This document shows positions 54,897 through 64,000 of a stretch of 64,000 nt of DNA, one piece after another; position 1 is the first letter of the stretch, and each line of letters starts with the position of its first letter. The DNA is taken from positions 1,072,001 through 1,136,000 of the forward strand of contig CALNXK010000098.1 of assembly GCA_942486035.1 (NCBI GenBank), given 5' to 3'. The notes beneath the pieces are model-generated. The model did not search any database. It worked only from the letters and a program-made list of their open reading frames with translations, and was not told the DNA's origin. The DNA comes from Porites lobata (taxonomy: Eukaryota > Cnidaria > Anthozoa > Scleractinia > Poritidae). A program made the translations under genes and the position numbers.

Positions 54897-56068
54897 ATAA
54901 TAATAATATTGTTTATTTCTTATATTGCGCAGTCTAGCATGCGATAAAGATTTGATCGAATGCGCATAACAACACTAAAATCTTAAAGTAATAAATGGCT
55001 AATCCAAATAATGATAATAATAATAATAATTTACAATTTTCGGAAAACAATAAAAGTAAAATATGAGTTAATAAAAGAACTAATAAAAAGCTAATTTAAA
55101 AAGGTGTGTCTTTAGTAAAACTTTAAAAATGTTCAATGATTAACATTGTCTAATTTCTAGAGGGAGTCGGTTCCATACTTTAGGCGCAGCATTTTCAAAC
55201 GCCCTATCCCCGAGTGTCTTTTTTGTTCTATAGGTATTGTCCATTAGGAGTATGCCCCGGTATGATCTCAACTGATACCGCGAGCTCTCTTTGATTTTTA
55301 TCAAGTCTAAAAGATATTGTGGTGCGACGCCGTAGATACATTTGTGAACTAGCATTGCTATCTTGAATTCTATTCTGTGGGTAACCGGAAGCCAGTGCAG
55401 GTTGATCAGGGATGGTGTGATAGGATCATACCTAGATACAGTACATACCAGCCGAGCTGCCGCGTTCTGCAGGCGTTGCAGCTTACCAAAATGAACAGCG
55501 GGCGTACCATATAATAGACCGTTACAATAGTCTAATCGTGACATTATAATAGCCTGTACAATGGGCTTCCTATTGTCATACGGTAAATACTTTCTAATAC
55601 GCCGGATGTTATGCAGATGGTAATAAATATCCTGACATATGCTGTTAATATGTGTGGTCATATTCAAGTTTGCATCAAACCAAGCACCCAGATTTCTAAC
55701 AGAGTGGACAGCAGAAACCTTTACCTCACCTTAGTTTTCCTAAACTTTATTATCCTAGTCTGAAATGAAGGCTTACTTATGGCAACATCACAATGTACAG
55801 CTGCATGATCGGAGAAATAGCGACAGGCGCGTGGTGGACTCGCCAGAATATCCTCAATCTTTCTTGTTATAACAAGATCCAGGGTGTGGCCACGTATGTG
55901 CGTTGGCTCTGTCACATGCTGCTCCAAACCGACAGACTCAAGCAGATCTAAAAACTTAAGTGCATCAGTGTCATTAGGAACATTCACATGGATGTTGTAA
56001 TCACCAACGACAATCAAAGGCTCTTTGGATAGAATTGGACCATTGAAGATTGCATCCGAGGGGTCCAA
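54897..56068 (-). mobile_element. Internally deleted LINE (CR1/L2/jockey-like)
   Basis: On the minus strand an APE-type endonuclease region comes first (55721-56068: GDYNIHVNVP, THIRGHTLDLVIT, FSDHAAVHCD). It is followed directly by the reverse transcriptase thumb and C-terminal region (55140-55720: VRNLGAWFDANLN, SRLDYCNGLLYG, LQNAAARLV, LHWLPV..RI, APKVWNRLPLEIR). The RT fingers and palm, several hundred residues, are missing, with a junction near 55728. The 3' end has ATT repeats at 55010-55030 and 54897-54912. Non-functional. Confidence 0.8.
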
Positions 56069-56329
56069 AACTTGAGTTGGGGGAGGTACAAATGTCAGTT
56101 GTCAGTTAAAACTGTGGCCATTTGTCAGTTAACTCCATCCAGACCCTCCAAAATTTTCTCGGCGTTTCAAAAAAAAGAGAAAGAGGCTGCAAGTTACTTC
56201 TTATTGGGAGGAGGGGGGGGAAACTTTCCAATTTTATTTTTTGAGCTCCCCCTCACTTCCGACAGCGTAAAGAATGACAACGCCTGAATGGACAACTGCC
56301 AATTTTTTAAAGTTAGCTTCAATTAGTTT

Positions 56330-56770
56330 CGGAGAAATTCTCGTTGAAAAACTCGAAATTCTGCAAAGAATGCATAGCTCATAGCTTTTGCCACACAGCA
56401 AATTCGTGGTTTTCGATTGCTTATGTCTTTTGATAGTGCTTGTAAAGAGCTAGCTGAAAATTGTACAAATTGCTCAAGTAAAACCAACTCTTTAAAATTT
56501 TTTAAATTTGATTTGTACATACGGCGATTGTTCCATGGGTTAAGTCGTATGCTGAAGACGAAAAATGTCAACAATGACGTCAGCAAAGATTCGCCTATTG
56601 GATATTGCTTTCTGACGCACATGGCGGCCAAGCTTTTTCATTCAATATATCTGCGTCTCTTGTTGTCTGGCTGAGAAACGTTCCGCTTGCTATAAGCTGC
56701 GGCACTGAAAATTTTCACCTTGTCAGTGTTTCTGATATCCAGGAACAAGCTACGTATTCCCTTCCGTGAT
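56330..56770 (+). promoter_or_regulatory. Orphan LU-gene promoter region without its gene
   Basis: Matches 46970-47340 in front of LU unit 6: CRE-like TGACGTCA at 56575-56582, TTCTGACGCACATGGCGGCC at 56610, TCAATATATCTGCGTCTCTT at 56642, and TCTGATATCCAGGAACAAGC before the point where the ATG should be. After CCAGGAACAAGCTACG the sequence diverges and no signal-peptide exon follows. The next LU exon (57884) has a different upstream region. Likely a relic of a deleted unit. Confidence 0.6.
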
Positions 56771-57410
56771 ACTAGCTTTTGAATAAGCTTAACAGTGTTT
56801 GAACTGTTTTGTTATGGCCACTTTGTGATCAGGCAAGACCATGGTTACGGTTCTTCACGAACAAACCGGCGGTATCTTTTTGCCACAAAAACAAGGTGCT
56901 TTTGCTTTTCCATCCGACTGCCAGATAACATAAAATAAACAAGGCGTTATAATGAAAACCAGCACGTGAACGGCGCAACTGACTGTTGTATCTTCAAAGC
57001 ACAGCACTATTTGAATTCGCTATGCACTATACCAAAGAGACCACCATCAACATGCAAATTTTATGTAGATTTCCAAAAATTTTTTTCAAGGATCAGAAAA
57101 TTGAAACTCACCTTCTTTTTTTAGATGTTTTGCGCCTTGTCCGGCATTTCTTTGAACTGAAAAACTCTCGTGTTAGGTCGTTTTACCTCCTAAGAACGCA
57201 CAAACGTTCATCGGACGGCATTTTTTCTTCTCACCCCTGATTTCTCATTGTCTAAAGTCATAGCTCTCAAAGTAGTATGCTGAAAAGACACTTCTAGGCG
57301 CAGCAAAGAGCCTCGAACTGACCTTCCCTCATGCTTCTCGGCGTGGGCGCCATTTTGCAAATGTGGGTGACGTCATCAGATATCCAGATCTGGTTGTGGT
57401 CGGGACTGTT
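56771..57410. other. Intergenic, no gene recognised
   Basis: Short frames occur, but none with a recognised domain or exon context. Confidence 0.4.
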
Positions 57411-57688
57411 TAAATGTAGTTAATGGTGGCCCTGTAGAAAAATTGTCAAAAAAAGTTAATCGATCTATCGATCGATAAATCAATCAATTCAATCAATCAA
57501 TTAAAAACAAGAGTGGATCACTTAATGAATGGACTGTCCGCCGGGATAAACAATAAGAATAGCCTTTGAAGAGAGGTGGTTAGGTTCGTACTTGTTTGGT
57601 TCAGCTGTTATGTTTCCATTTTACACCTGGCATGTGCCGAGCAAAATAATGTAACAAAATTGTGGGACAAATAAAGATCAAAAGAGAG

Positions 57689-57734
<46 letters not shown>

Positions 57735-58260
57735 CATGTTTTGGGTGTCGGCGTTAAATTACCTTAAGCATGCACGCAGGTTACTAAGCCTCTTGAGTCT
57801 TGTACTCAGAACAGCCTGCAAAGGTGTGTCTCTAAAGGTTTAGAGCGTATTTGCGCTTCTCATATCCAGCAACTTCTTACAAAATGAAAGCTTTCCTCTC
57901 CTCAGTGGTATTGGTTTTGTCTCTTTGCATCTCAGTAGGTAAGTCAGTCATGTTCAATCTATTACTCTGTCAGTTATTTTTCCTTGTGCGACTCTTGGTC
58001 AAAAACGGCCCGGGGTCAACCGCTACTGCGAGCATAAACGCTGTTATGCATGCGTATTTTAATTAGATTTAGCAAGCTTTTAAAGGCTGCTTGTGTGGCA
58101 ATTATCAGCTTGAAAAATCCTGTTGGTTTCATTATTACTCTGAAAGGTTTTCTAATTCATAACCCGAAACTGAGACATTAAGAGAGCGGATGCCCGTTTA
58201 AATAAGTTATCCGATAGACGTATACAATAGTGAAAGCTCGAAAATTCTAAAAAGCAACTC
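57410..58260. repeat. Tandem duplicated LU-gene 5' block, copy 1 (partner 61670-63070)
   Basis: TTTAAATGTAGTTAATGGT, GGACTGTCCGCCGGGATAAA, the (CAAT)n microsatellite at 57691-57734, exon 1 and the start of the intron all recur at 61675-63070. The second copy has about 500 bp inserted near 61880-62400. Exon 1 is identical in both, pointing to a recent event. Confidence 0.8.
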
Positions 58261-60584
58261 ACTTTATAACATAACAAAAGTAAATCGCGCGCTCTGTTTG
58301 GTCAGTTAGCAACTACCATTTGCCCGTGGGTGCACGCCAAGAAACTGAGCTAGCGCAGTAAAATTTAGGCAGATTCAACAAATCTCCTCCCCTGACGGTA
58401 AAATACACCGATGAGATGAAAAGTGAAAGTTGAAGAAAATACTAAGCTGTCGTTTTGAAGGAAAAAAGACAAAAGATCAAGCTACAAATTTGCCCTGGAT
58501 GAATTAATCACTGTTTTCCTCTCGGCTAGAATCGGCTGAAGGAAAATCGAGCGAGCGAAGATTTAAGGTACATTTTGTGAGTTTTTTATAGAAGAGAAAG
58601 TCTGTTTGAAATGTAAATTTATCAATTAGCATTGTGTTATTGACTTTTTGGTCAAGCTGATGCTAAATTCAAGCAAATATTTTAGGAAACACGCTCAAAT
58701 TCGAGACAGCTTTGTTGTGAAGTTTTCATCATATCGCTTAAAAATTTTAATTGAGTTTAAACGGGCACATTACGCTGGAATAAGCGAATTTCATTTGAGT
58801 ACAGAAACATCTGCGTTTTCAAATAAATTTTTTTAAAAATAACTTCTGTGTGTATTATTTTGTTCCTCAGTGTTCATTCATAACAGTCGTTCAGAGAACG
58901 GTCGAAAAACAACAGCTTCAGCGCAGGCTGTGTGTTGGCGAATTTCAGTTGTAACTTTGACTTTCATAGCTGGATTTCCCCAGACAGATTTCAATACAAA
59001 GCTAGTCAATTTCTTTTTAAAATTAGTGTTACCTGTTATTCTAAAGGAATTACAGTCAAATTTTCTCATTTCTACTTTACGTTTATTTCGAAAATTGTCA
59101 CAAAAATAAGCTTGATAATTATTTTATTTATTTAGTTTTAGCTTATTTTTTAGAGTCTTTTTAGTTGGTGTTTATAGCTGCAGCTATAGTTTTCCCTCAA
59201 AGTTTTTACCCTAATATTAAGAGCAAGTAGACAGATGCCATTCAGAATAACAACGAAAAACGTTTTGCAATTTACTTGAAGAGGGAGAACGGTTGATTCA
59301 GCGAAAGAAAAACTCAAAGGGGCGGGCAGATGTCAGCATACATGAACTCGGACCAATGACTCAACCGAAGGCAAATGGAAAATAATGTTTTTCTCTTTTG
59401 ATTATGTTATAAAAGAAATGGTAAACGTTGCAGCTGTGCAACCATGGAGTTATGGATGCACTTGGGAGGTTTGCTAAGCACTCAAGAAGCTAGAGTCGCA
59501 CGAGGTGATCACTCTTACGCTTCTTTCGTGCTTAGCAACCTCCCGCGTGCATCCATAACTCCATGGTTACACGCTGCACGTTTACCATTTCTTAATTGAA
59601 GACCATTGAATGATTTCTTGCGATTAAACTTGGTACTCTGTTTTTGGCTTGTCACACAATCGCACAGAACCTTGCGTAGAGGGTAAAAAACGTGGCATAT
59701 TGTGTTACATTTTACATTTTCGCTTGCCAAGAGCCCGGCAGAATGAATAATCCTTTGAAGTCGGGAAAGGGGGATTCCTGATCCCGCATTCCCGCTTCTT
59801 TTTTTTGATGAGAATCTCGCATCCAGAACTGGTTTATGTCATCGCTATCCCGAATATCGTTTTCTTTCCCAATATACCACATTCGTGTCAAAATTTTGGC
59901 GAATCACGCTTCCTCGGTAGCAGTCCAATCCCGTACCCTATTATTGCTCGAATCCCTCATTGTATTTTGGTCAAATCCCGCGGGATCCCGGGATCCCGTT
60001 CCATGCCTTGGTCCCTGGACATCTTGTCTGTGTAGGAACCAACCTGTCTTTTACGTGACTTTGTTCGAAGTTGAGTTTAACATAATGAATGAGGAATCAC
60101 TTCGCTGAAGTCAAAGAAGACGATCTAGCGCAGGAGCCCATCATTTAATGGGCTCCTGTCTAACGTCGTTTTCATATTCATGAGAAATTTAGTTAATGAA
60201 GCTCAAATGTAACAAAAATTTTCTACTCTGTTTTGTAGGACGCAGCATCAAGTGCTACCAATGTTATTCATCTCAGAGTTGGGATGACTGTGTTCCTGAC
60301 AACAATACGGATTGTTCTCCCGGCCTGGACGGCTGTTATAAAGTCCATGTGACAGTAGAGGTGAAGGGCAAACCGGAAAGTCTTTTTTGAAAGGTTGTAT
60401 CGACAAATCGGTTTGCAACGCAGATGGTTGCAAGACTGTCGTACCATTTTTGAATGTAAAAGTAACCGAATGTGAAATCAAGTGCTGCCATAGTGACCTG
60501 TGCAATGGAGCCAAAGTACCGATGGTCAGCAGCTTGCTGTTCTTGACATGCGCCATTGCAGCTTTCCTCCGTTTAAAGGAGTAG
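57884..60584 (+). pseudogene. LU-domain GPI-anchored protein, unit 8, single-base frameshift
   Basis: Exon 1 is 57884-57938 (MKAFLSSVVLVLSLCISV, then G|GTAAGT). Exon 2 is 60239-60584 after the acceptor TTTTGTAG, phase 1: GRSIKCYQCYSSQSWDDCVP, then CSPGLDGCYKVHV. In the T run at 60383-60388 one base appears to be missing, giving TGA at 60388-60390. Beyond it the other frame continues with GCIDKSVCNADGCK, the CC..LCNGAKVPMVSS region and a hydrophobic tail to TAG (60582-60584). No other lesion is seen. As in unit 5 the fault is a homopolymer length, so sequencing or assembly error must be excluded before calling it dead. A hairpin element lies in the intron. Confidence 0.75.
59413..59593. mobile_element. 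181-bp hairpin MITE in LU unit 8 intron
   Basis: Inverted arms: AAGAAATGGTAAACGTTGCA ... ACCATGGAGTTATGGATGCA at the left and the near complement TGCATCCATAACTCCATGGT ... CGTTTACCATTTCTT at the right. The duplicated unit near 63270 lacks it and continues directly into the shared sequence ACTGAATGATTTCTTGCG. Confidence 0.7.
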
Positions 60585-60899
60585 TTCTGAATTCAGACTG
60601 ACATGGAATTACAATATTTTGTTTTACATTTGCCCCACTTTAGTCTTTTTGAATTGATTTTGTGATTTTATTGCTTTTTGTGAATGAAATCAATTATTCT
60701 TTTTTTAGAAATAATAATCACCATCTGCATGCATCTGACTTTAATCCTGATTTATTAGATAGAGCTATGGTAAAACGCTATGTAAGTTCAAAGAAACAGG
60801 AATATATCTAATATTGGCAAAACACCTTTCAACATTCTCAAAACTTGAATTTTAAAACGATCATACCACCTCTAATTACTAAGATTTAACAAGAGGAAC

Positions 60900-61343
60900 T
60901 GCTGGGACAAGGGCTTTAGTAAAACTACGGATAAGCAATCACAAACTAATGATAGAATTGGGTAGATAGTCATACAATCAAACTACAAAGGATAATAGGC
61001 ATTGCCCTTTTTGTGGATCCAATCTAATAGAAGACGAATTTCCCTTTCTTTTTCGCTGTCCTACATACTCTATGATTAGGAATAATTTTTACAATAATAT
61101 CAACACTCTTATTCCCAAATATTGCCCAGTTACCTGTAAACGTTTTGATGAATGAGCAGATAAACTCCTCTAATTACTTTATCAATACCACAATTCATAA
61201 AATATATTTCAGCTTGCTTTGATGTTCGTGACAAATTACTAATTGGCCTATGATGTAATTTTGATTCTTAAAAAAGCTTTTGCAATACTGTATGAACTTG
61301 TATGGTCATGCAAATAAAGCTCGTTGTTGTTGTTGTTGTTGAT
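60900..61343 (+). mobile_element. LINE 3' end with Zn-knuckle-like C-terminus and (GTT)n tail
   Basis: The forward frame gives HCPFCGSNLIEDEFPFLFRC, then PTYSMIRNNF. This is the C-terminal cysteine motif (CPFC ... E.HFLF.C..Y...R) of many non-LTR ORF2 proteins. Stops interrupt the surrounding frame. It ends ATGCAAATAAAGCTC followed by GTTGTTGTTGTTGTTGTT. Strongly 5'-truncated. Confidence 0.7.
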
Positions 61344-61670
61344 GCAGCTTATCCGCCCACTTGCAATATCCTGTAACACATATGTCAATAATATGTGGAT
61401 GAGGTGACTAGACCAGTCAAATTATGATGTTGTTTTACGCGTGAATGAATTGGCTTCAATAACATTCGCGCGCAGGTGGGAATTATTCAACGCTCATTGG
61501 TCAACAGTCAGCAATCTGACCAATCGGATAACGATACCAGAAACTGATATCGTGGATGGGCGGCATCAAAACAAACTTTACAGGTTACTCCCTCACGCCA
61601 CGTAAGGCTCGCTTCGTTCGCCGATTTTCCTTTTTTCCCGCTCTACTTGCGAGCCTGTTCGCAGGATAAT
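61344..61670. other. Intergenic, no gene recognised
   Basis: Between the LINE tail and the duplicated LU block; no gene-like frame. Confidence 0.4.
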
Positions 61671-62455
61671 CGTATTTAAATGTAGTTAATGGTACCCCTG
61701 TAGAAAATTGTCAGTAAATAAATTAATCGATCGATCGATAAATCAATCAATCAATTAAAAACAGGAGTGGATCTTAATGCACGGACTGTCCGCCGGGATA
61801 AAAAATAAGAATAGTCTTTGAAGAGAGGTGGTTAGGTTCGTACTTGTGAGGTTCAGTTGTTATTTTTCCATTTTACATGTGCCAAGCAAAAACAAACATT
61901 CTGATGAGAAGATGGAATCATAATGTCATTTTAATGAATCATAATGTCATTTTATGTCGTTTCTTATCAGCAGTATGCAGGCGGTGGTTCCCTGGCCAAT
62001 CAGGAGATCGAACGTGTTTATTGCTGTATAAAAGACTTGTTATATGTTTTGCGCGGCCCTTCCAACTATTACCATCAGCCTGTACTGACATCCCTTTAAC
62101 GCTTAGTTGAAAATTTTTCCCACCACCTCCCCAGTCTCCGACCTACCACCGTCTACATCTTCTTATAGTTTTATCGTCTTTAGTTTGTCGTAAGTATTTG
62201 CTAATTTGTGGCCGATTTTTGTCCCCAGCTTTCCTGAACAGATGTTAATTAGTTAATTTTATCATTAGTTTCAATTAAAAACGTCACGCTTGTGGCCATT
62301 TATCCCAAACAGTTGAGATTCTTGCTCCGGTCATCTCTTCAGCAAACCAGTGCGCCACCATGCGGAGCTCTCGATCGTTTTCGTAAATACGGTTTGGGAA
62401 GACTCGCAATAAAATAATGTAACAAAATTGTGGGACAAATAAAGATCAAAACGGA

Positions 62456-62456
62456 G

Positions 62457-62493
<37 letters not shown>

Positions 62494-62510
62494 CAATTAA
62501 TCAATCAGCC
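62456..62510. repeat. (CAAT)n microsatellite, copy 2
   Basis: Twin of 57691-57734 upstream of the duplicated LU exon 1, with a slightly different repeat number and interruptions (CATTCAATTAATC). Confidence 0.8.
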
Positions 62511-62663
62511 AATCCATGTTTTGTGTGCCGGCGTTAAATTACCTTAAGCATGCACGCAGGTTACCAAGCCTTTTGAGTCTTGTACTCAGAACAGCCTGCA
62601 AAGGTGTGTCTCTAAAGGTTTAGAGCGTATTTGCGCTTCTCATATCCAGCAACTTCTTACAAA

Positions 62664-62718
62664 ATGAAAGCTTTCCTCTCCTCAGTGGTATTGGTTTTGT
62701 CTCTTTGCATCTCAGTAG
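62664..62718 (+). CDS. LU-domain unit 9, signal-peptide exon only (gene runs off window)
   Basis: Identical first exon to unit 8 (MKAFLSSVVLVLSLCISV, then G|GTAAGTCAG), inside the tandem duplicated block 61670-63070. Exon 2 should lie beyond 64000 if the intron is as long as in unit 8 (2.3 kb or more). No LU exon 2 is found in the remaining 1.3 kb. Could be a complete gene or an orphan exon. Confidence 0.65.
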
Positions 62719-63581
62719 GTAAGTCAGTCATGTTCAGTGTATTACTCTGTCAGTTATTTTTCCTTGTGCGACTCTTGGTCAAAAACGGCCCGGGGTCAAC
62801 CGCTACTGCGAGCATAAACGCTGTTATGCATGCGTATTTTAATTAGATTTAGCAAGCTTTCAAAGGCTGCTTCTGTGGCAATTATCAGCTTGAAAAATCC
62901 TGTTGGTTTCATTATTACTCTGAAAGGTTTTCTGTTCTTTCTGCCTCGCAAAATAAACCCTAATTCATAACCCGAAACTGAGACATTAAGAGAGCGGATG
63001 CCGGTTTAAATAACTTCTCCGATGGACGTATGCAAAGGTAAAAAGTCGAAAAATCTAAAAAGCAACTCACCTTATACTTTTTATTTCAACATGATCATCA
63101 TTTGAGACGCGCGAAAATGTTCTTGGGACTGAGTTTTTCAGTTCCATCTCCGGGTAGCACGGATTAATTAATTCCTTGAACTGATAAGAGCATGACTGCG
63201 CGCATTTTAAGCAGCAATTTTTTCATTCTTCAGGAAATTGTAATACAATAGTCGATTTTTTATAATTTCCAATCTATATTGAACACCACTGAATGATTTC
63301 TTGCGATTAATCTTGGTACTCTACTTTGCTTTTGGATTGTCACAAAATCGCACAAAACCTTGCGTAAAGGGTAAACAACGTGGCATATTTTGTTACATTC
63401 TACATTATAACATAGCACGCGTGCTTGCCCTAGATAAGTCCTATTGAGCCGCTATGAACAAAATCTTTATTTACGCACGCCCGTGCATAAATAAATAAAT
63501 AAATACGTGAGCATTTTTTTTTACCTGGTTGCAAAGTTGTCGTCTTTTGAGCTGCAGTGCAGTTTTCCTTCTCTGTAAAAT

Positions 63582-63796
63582 ATGGAAGAAACCAGCGAAG
63601 AACTGCCCAATTTTTGTATCGGCATTGACCTTTTAGGTCCTGATCCAACAAGCAGCAAAAATAAAGTCGAATTAGAAAAAACTCGCAAGTTGCGCGTTTC
63701 GCAAACTTGTCGGAAGACCAGCTGCAGCAAATTTTGGCTGAAAGGCATTCACTGGGAACAAAACAGACACCAACTGGTCATCAACAACATTTAAAG
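63582..63796 (+). pseudogene. Decayed first exon resembling Crypton-derived KIAA1958/QRICH1-like proteins
   Basis: ATG at 63582 opens a frame (MEETSEELPNFC...). The recognisable part, ANLSEDQLQQILAERHSLGT, is in another frame from about 63700, and a further shift is needed to reach NWSSTTFK before a donor AAAG|GTAAAT at 63796/63797. The motif (SEDQL..IL..R.S..TK..TNWS...FK) resembles the N-terminal region of the many cnidarian tyrosine-recombinase-derived proteins. The frame changes suggest decay. Family assignment is from memory of the motif style and is tentative. Confidence 0.35.
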
Positions 63797-64000
63797 GTAA
63801 ATTTCCGTTTTTATTGTTGTTTTTAAATTTGTTATGCACTTTTGTTATCTCCGGACAATCCGACTGAAGTAGGAAAATTTCTCTCGCAATAACAACACAA
63901 ATTACACAAGAAGACATAGATTTATTATTCACAAAAACAACTGCTGCCAGGTCTTCTCAAGAAGTCGTAATGACCATGGCCAGCCAATGTCAATGTTCGT

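Noticed and set aside
57691..57734. Direct repeats resembling a CRISPR array or iterons
   Set aside because: A plain (CAAT)n microsatellite with no spacers; the genome is eukaryotic.
11656..60584. LU genes as secreted three-finger toxins
   Set aside because: Complete second exons end in a hydrophobic GPI-type signal after NGAKVP, which points to membrane-anchored proteins; nothing supports a venom role.

Overview
The window looks like invertebrate nuclear DNA, most likely from a cnidarian (an anthozoan such as a stony coral). It is AT-rich, its genes are short and mostly broken by long introns, and it is crowded with tRNA-derived SINEs, LINE remnants, MITE-like inverted repeats, microsatellites and local segmental duplications. 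Nothing resembles bacterial operons or phage. The species call is inference from protein style and repeat types; no search could be run.

Two gene families give the region its identity. The first is a tandem cluster of LU-domain (Ly6/uPAR/CD59-type three-finger) genes predicted to be GPI-anchored. Each has a signal-peptide exon of 52-55 nt, a phase-1 intron, and one second exon carrying the Cys-rich domain plus a hydrophobic C-terminal GPI signal. Nine units are visible: a truncated one on the minus strand (2720-5030), an intact one (11656-14799), two degenerate twins (around 22.0 kb and 31.3 kb), one with a single-base frameshift (40529-43519), one with a damaged splice donor and a lost cysteine (47347-52182), a pseudogene (52931-53244), another single-base frameshift (57884-60584), and a first exon cut off by the window end (62664-62718). 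Several share an upstream promoter module, which also occurs without its gene at 43.0 kb and 56.5 kb.

The second family is a pair of intronless phospholipase D genes (26087-28174 and 34804-36870), about 95% identical by eye. Both have two HKD motifs and a short N-terminal hydrophobic anchor in place of the PX-PH region of canonical PLD1/PLD2. They lie in a large tandem duplication (about 18.6-28.08 kb against 28.99-36.79 kb) that also carries the degenerate LU twins. Comparing the arms exposes young transposon insertions with their empty sites: a 399-bp MITE with TAA duplications, a 266-bp MITE with TA duplications, and a pogo-like MITE inside a SINE.

Layout: 0-2.7 kb no gene; 2.7-9.4 kb minus-strand LU relic and local duplications; 9.4-10.7 kb SINE with MITE; 11.5-15 kb intact LU gene; 16-37 kb duplicated LU-relic/PLD block; 37-40.4 kb hairpin element, minisatellite and unrecognised sequence; 40.4-53.3 kb LU array with transposons in its introns; 53.3-57.4 kb hAT and LINE debris plus an orphan LU promoter; 57.4-64 kb duplicated LU units and, at the edge, a decayed exon resembling Crypton-derived KIAA1958-like proteins. 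The LU products would be cell-surface molecules and the PLDs membrane-anchored lipid hydrolases. A functional link between them is speculative.
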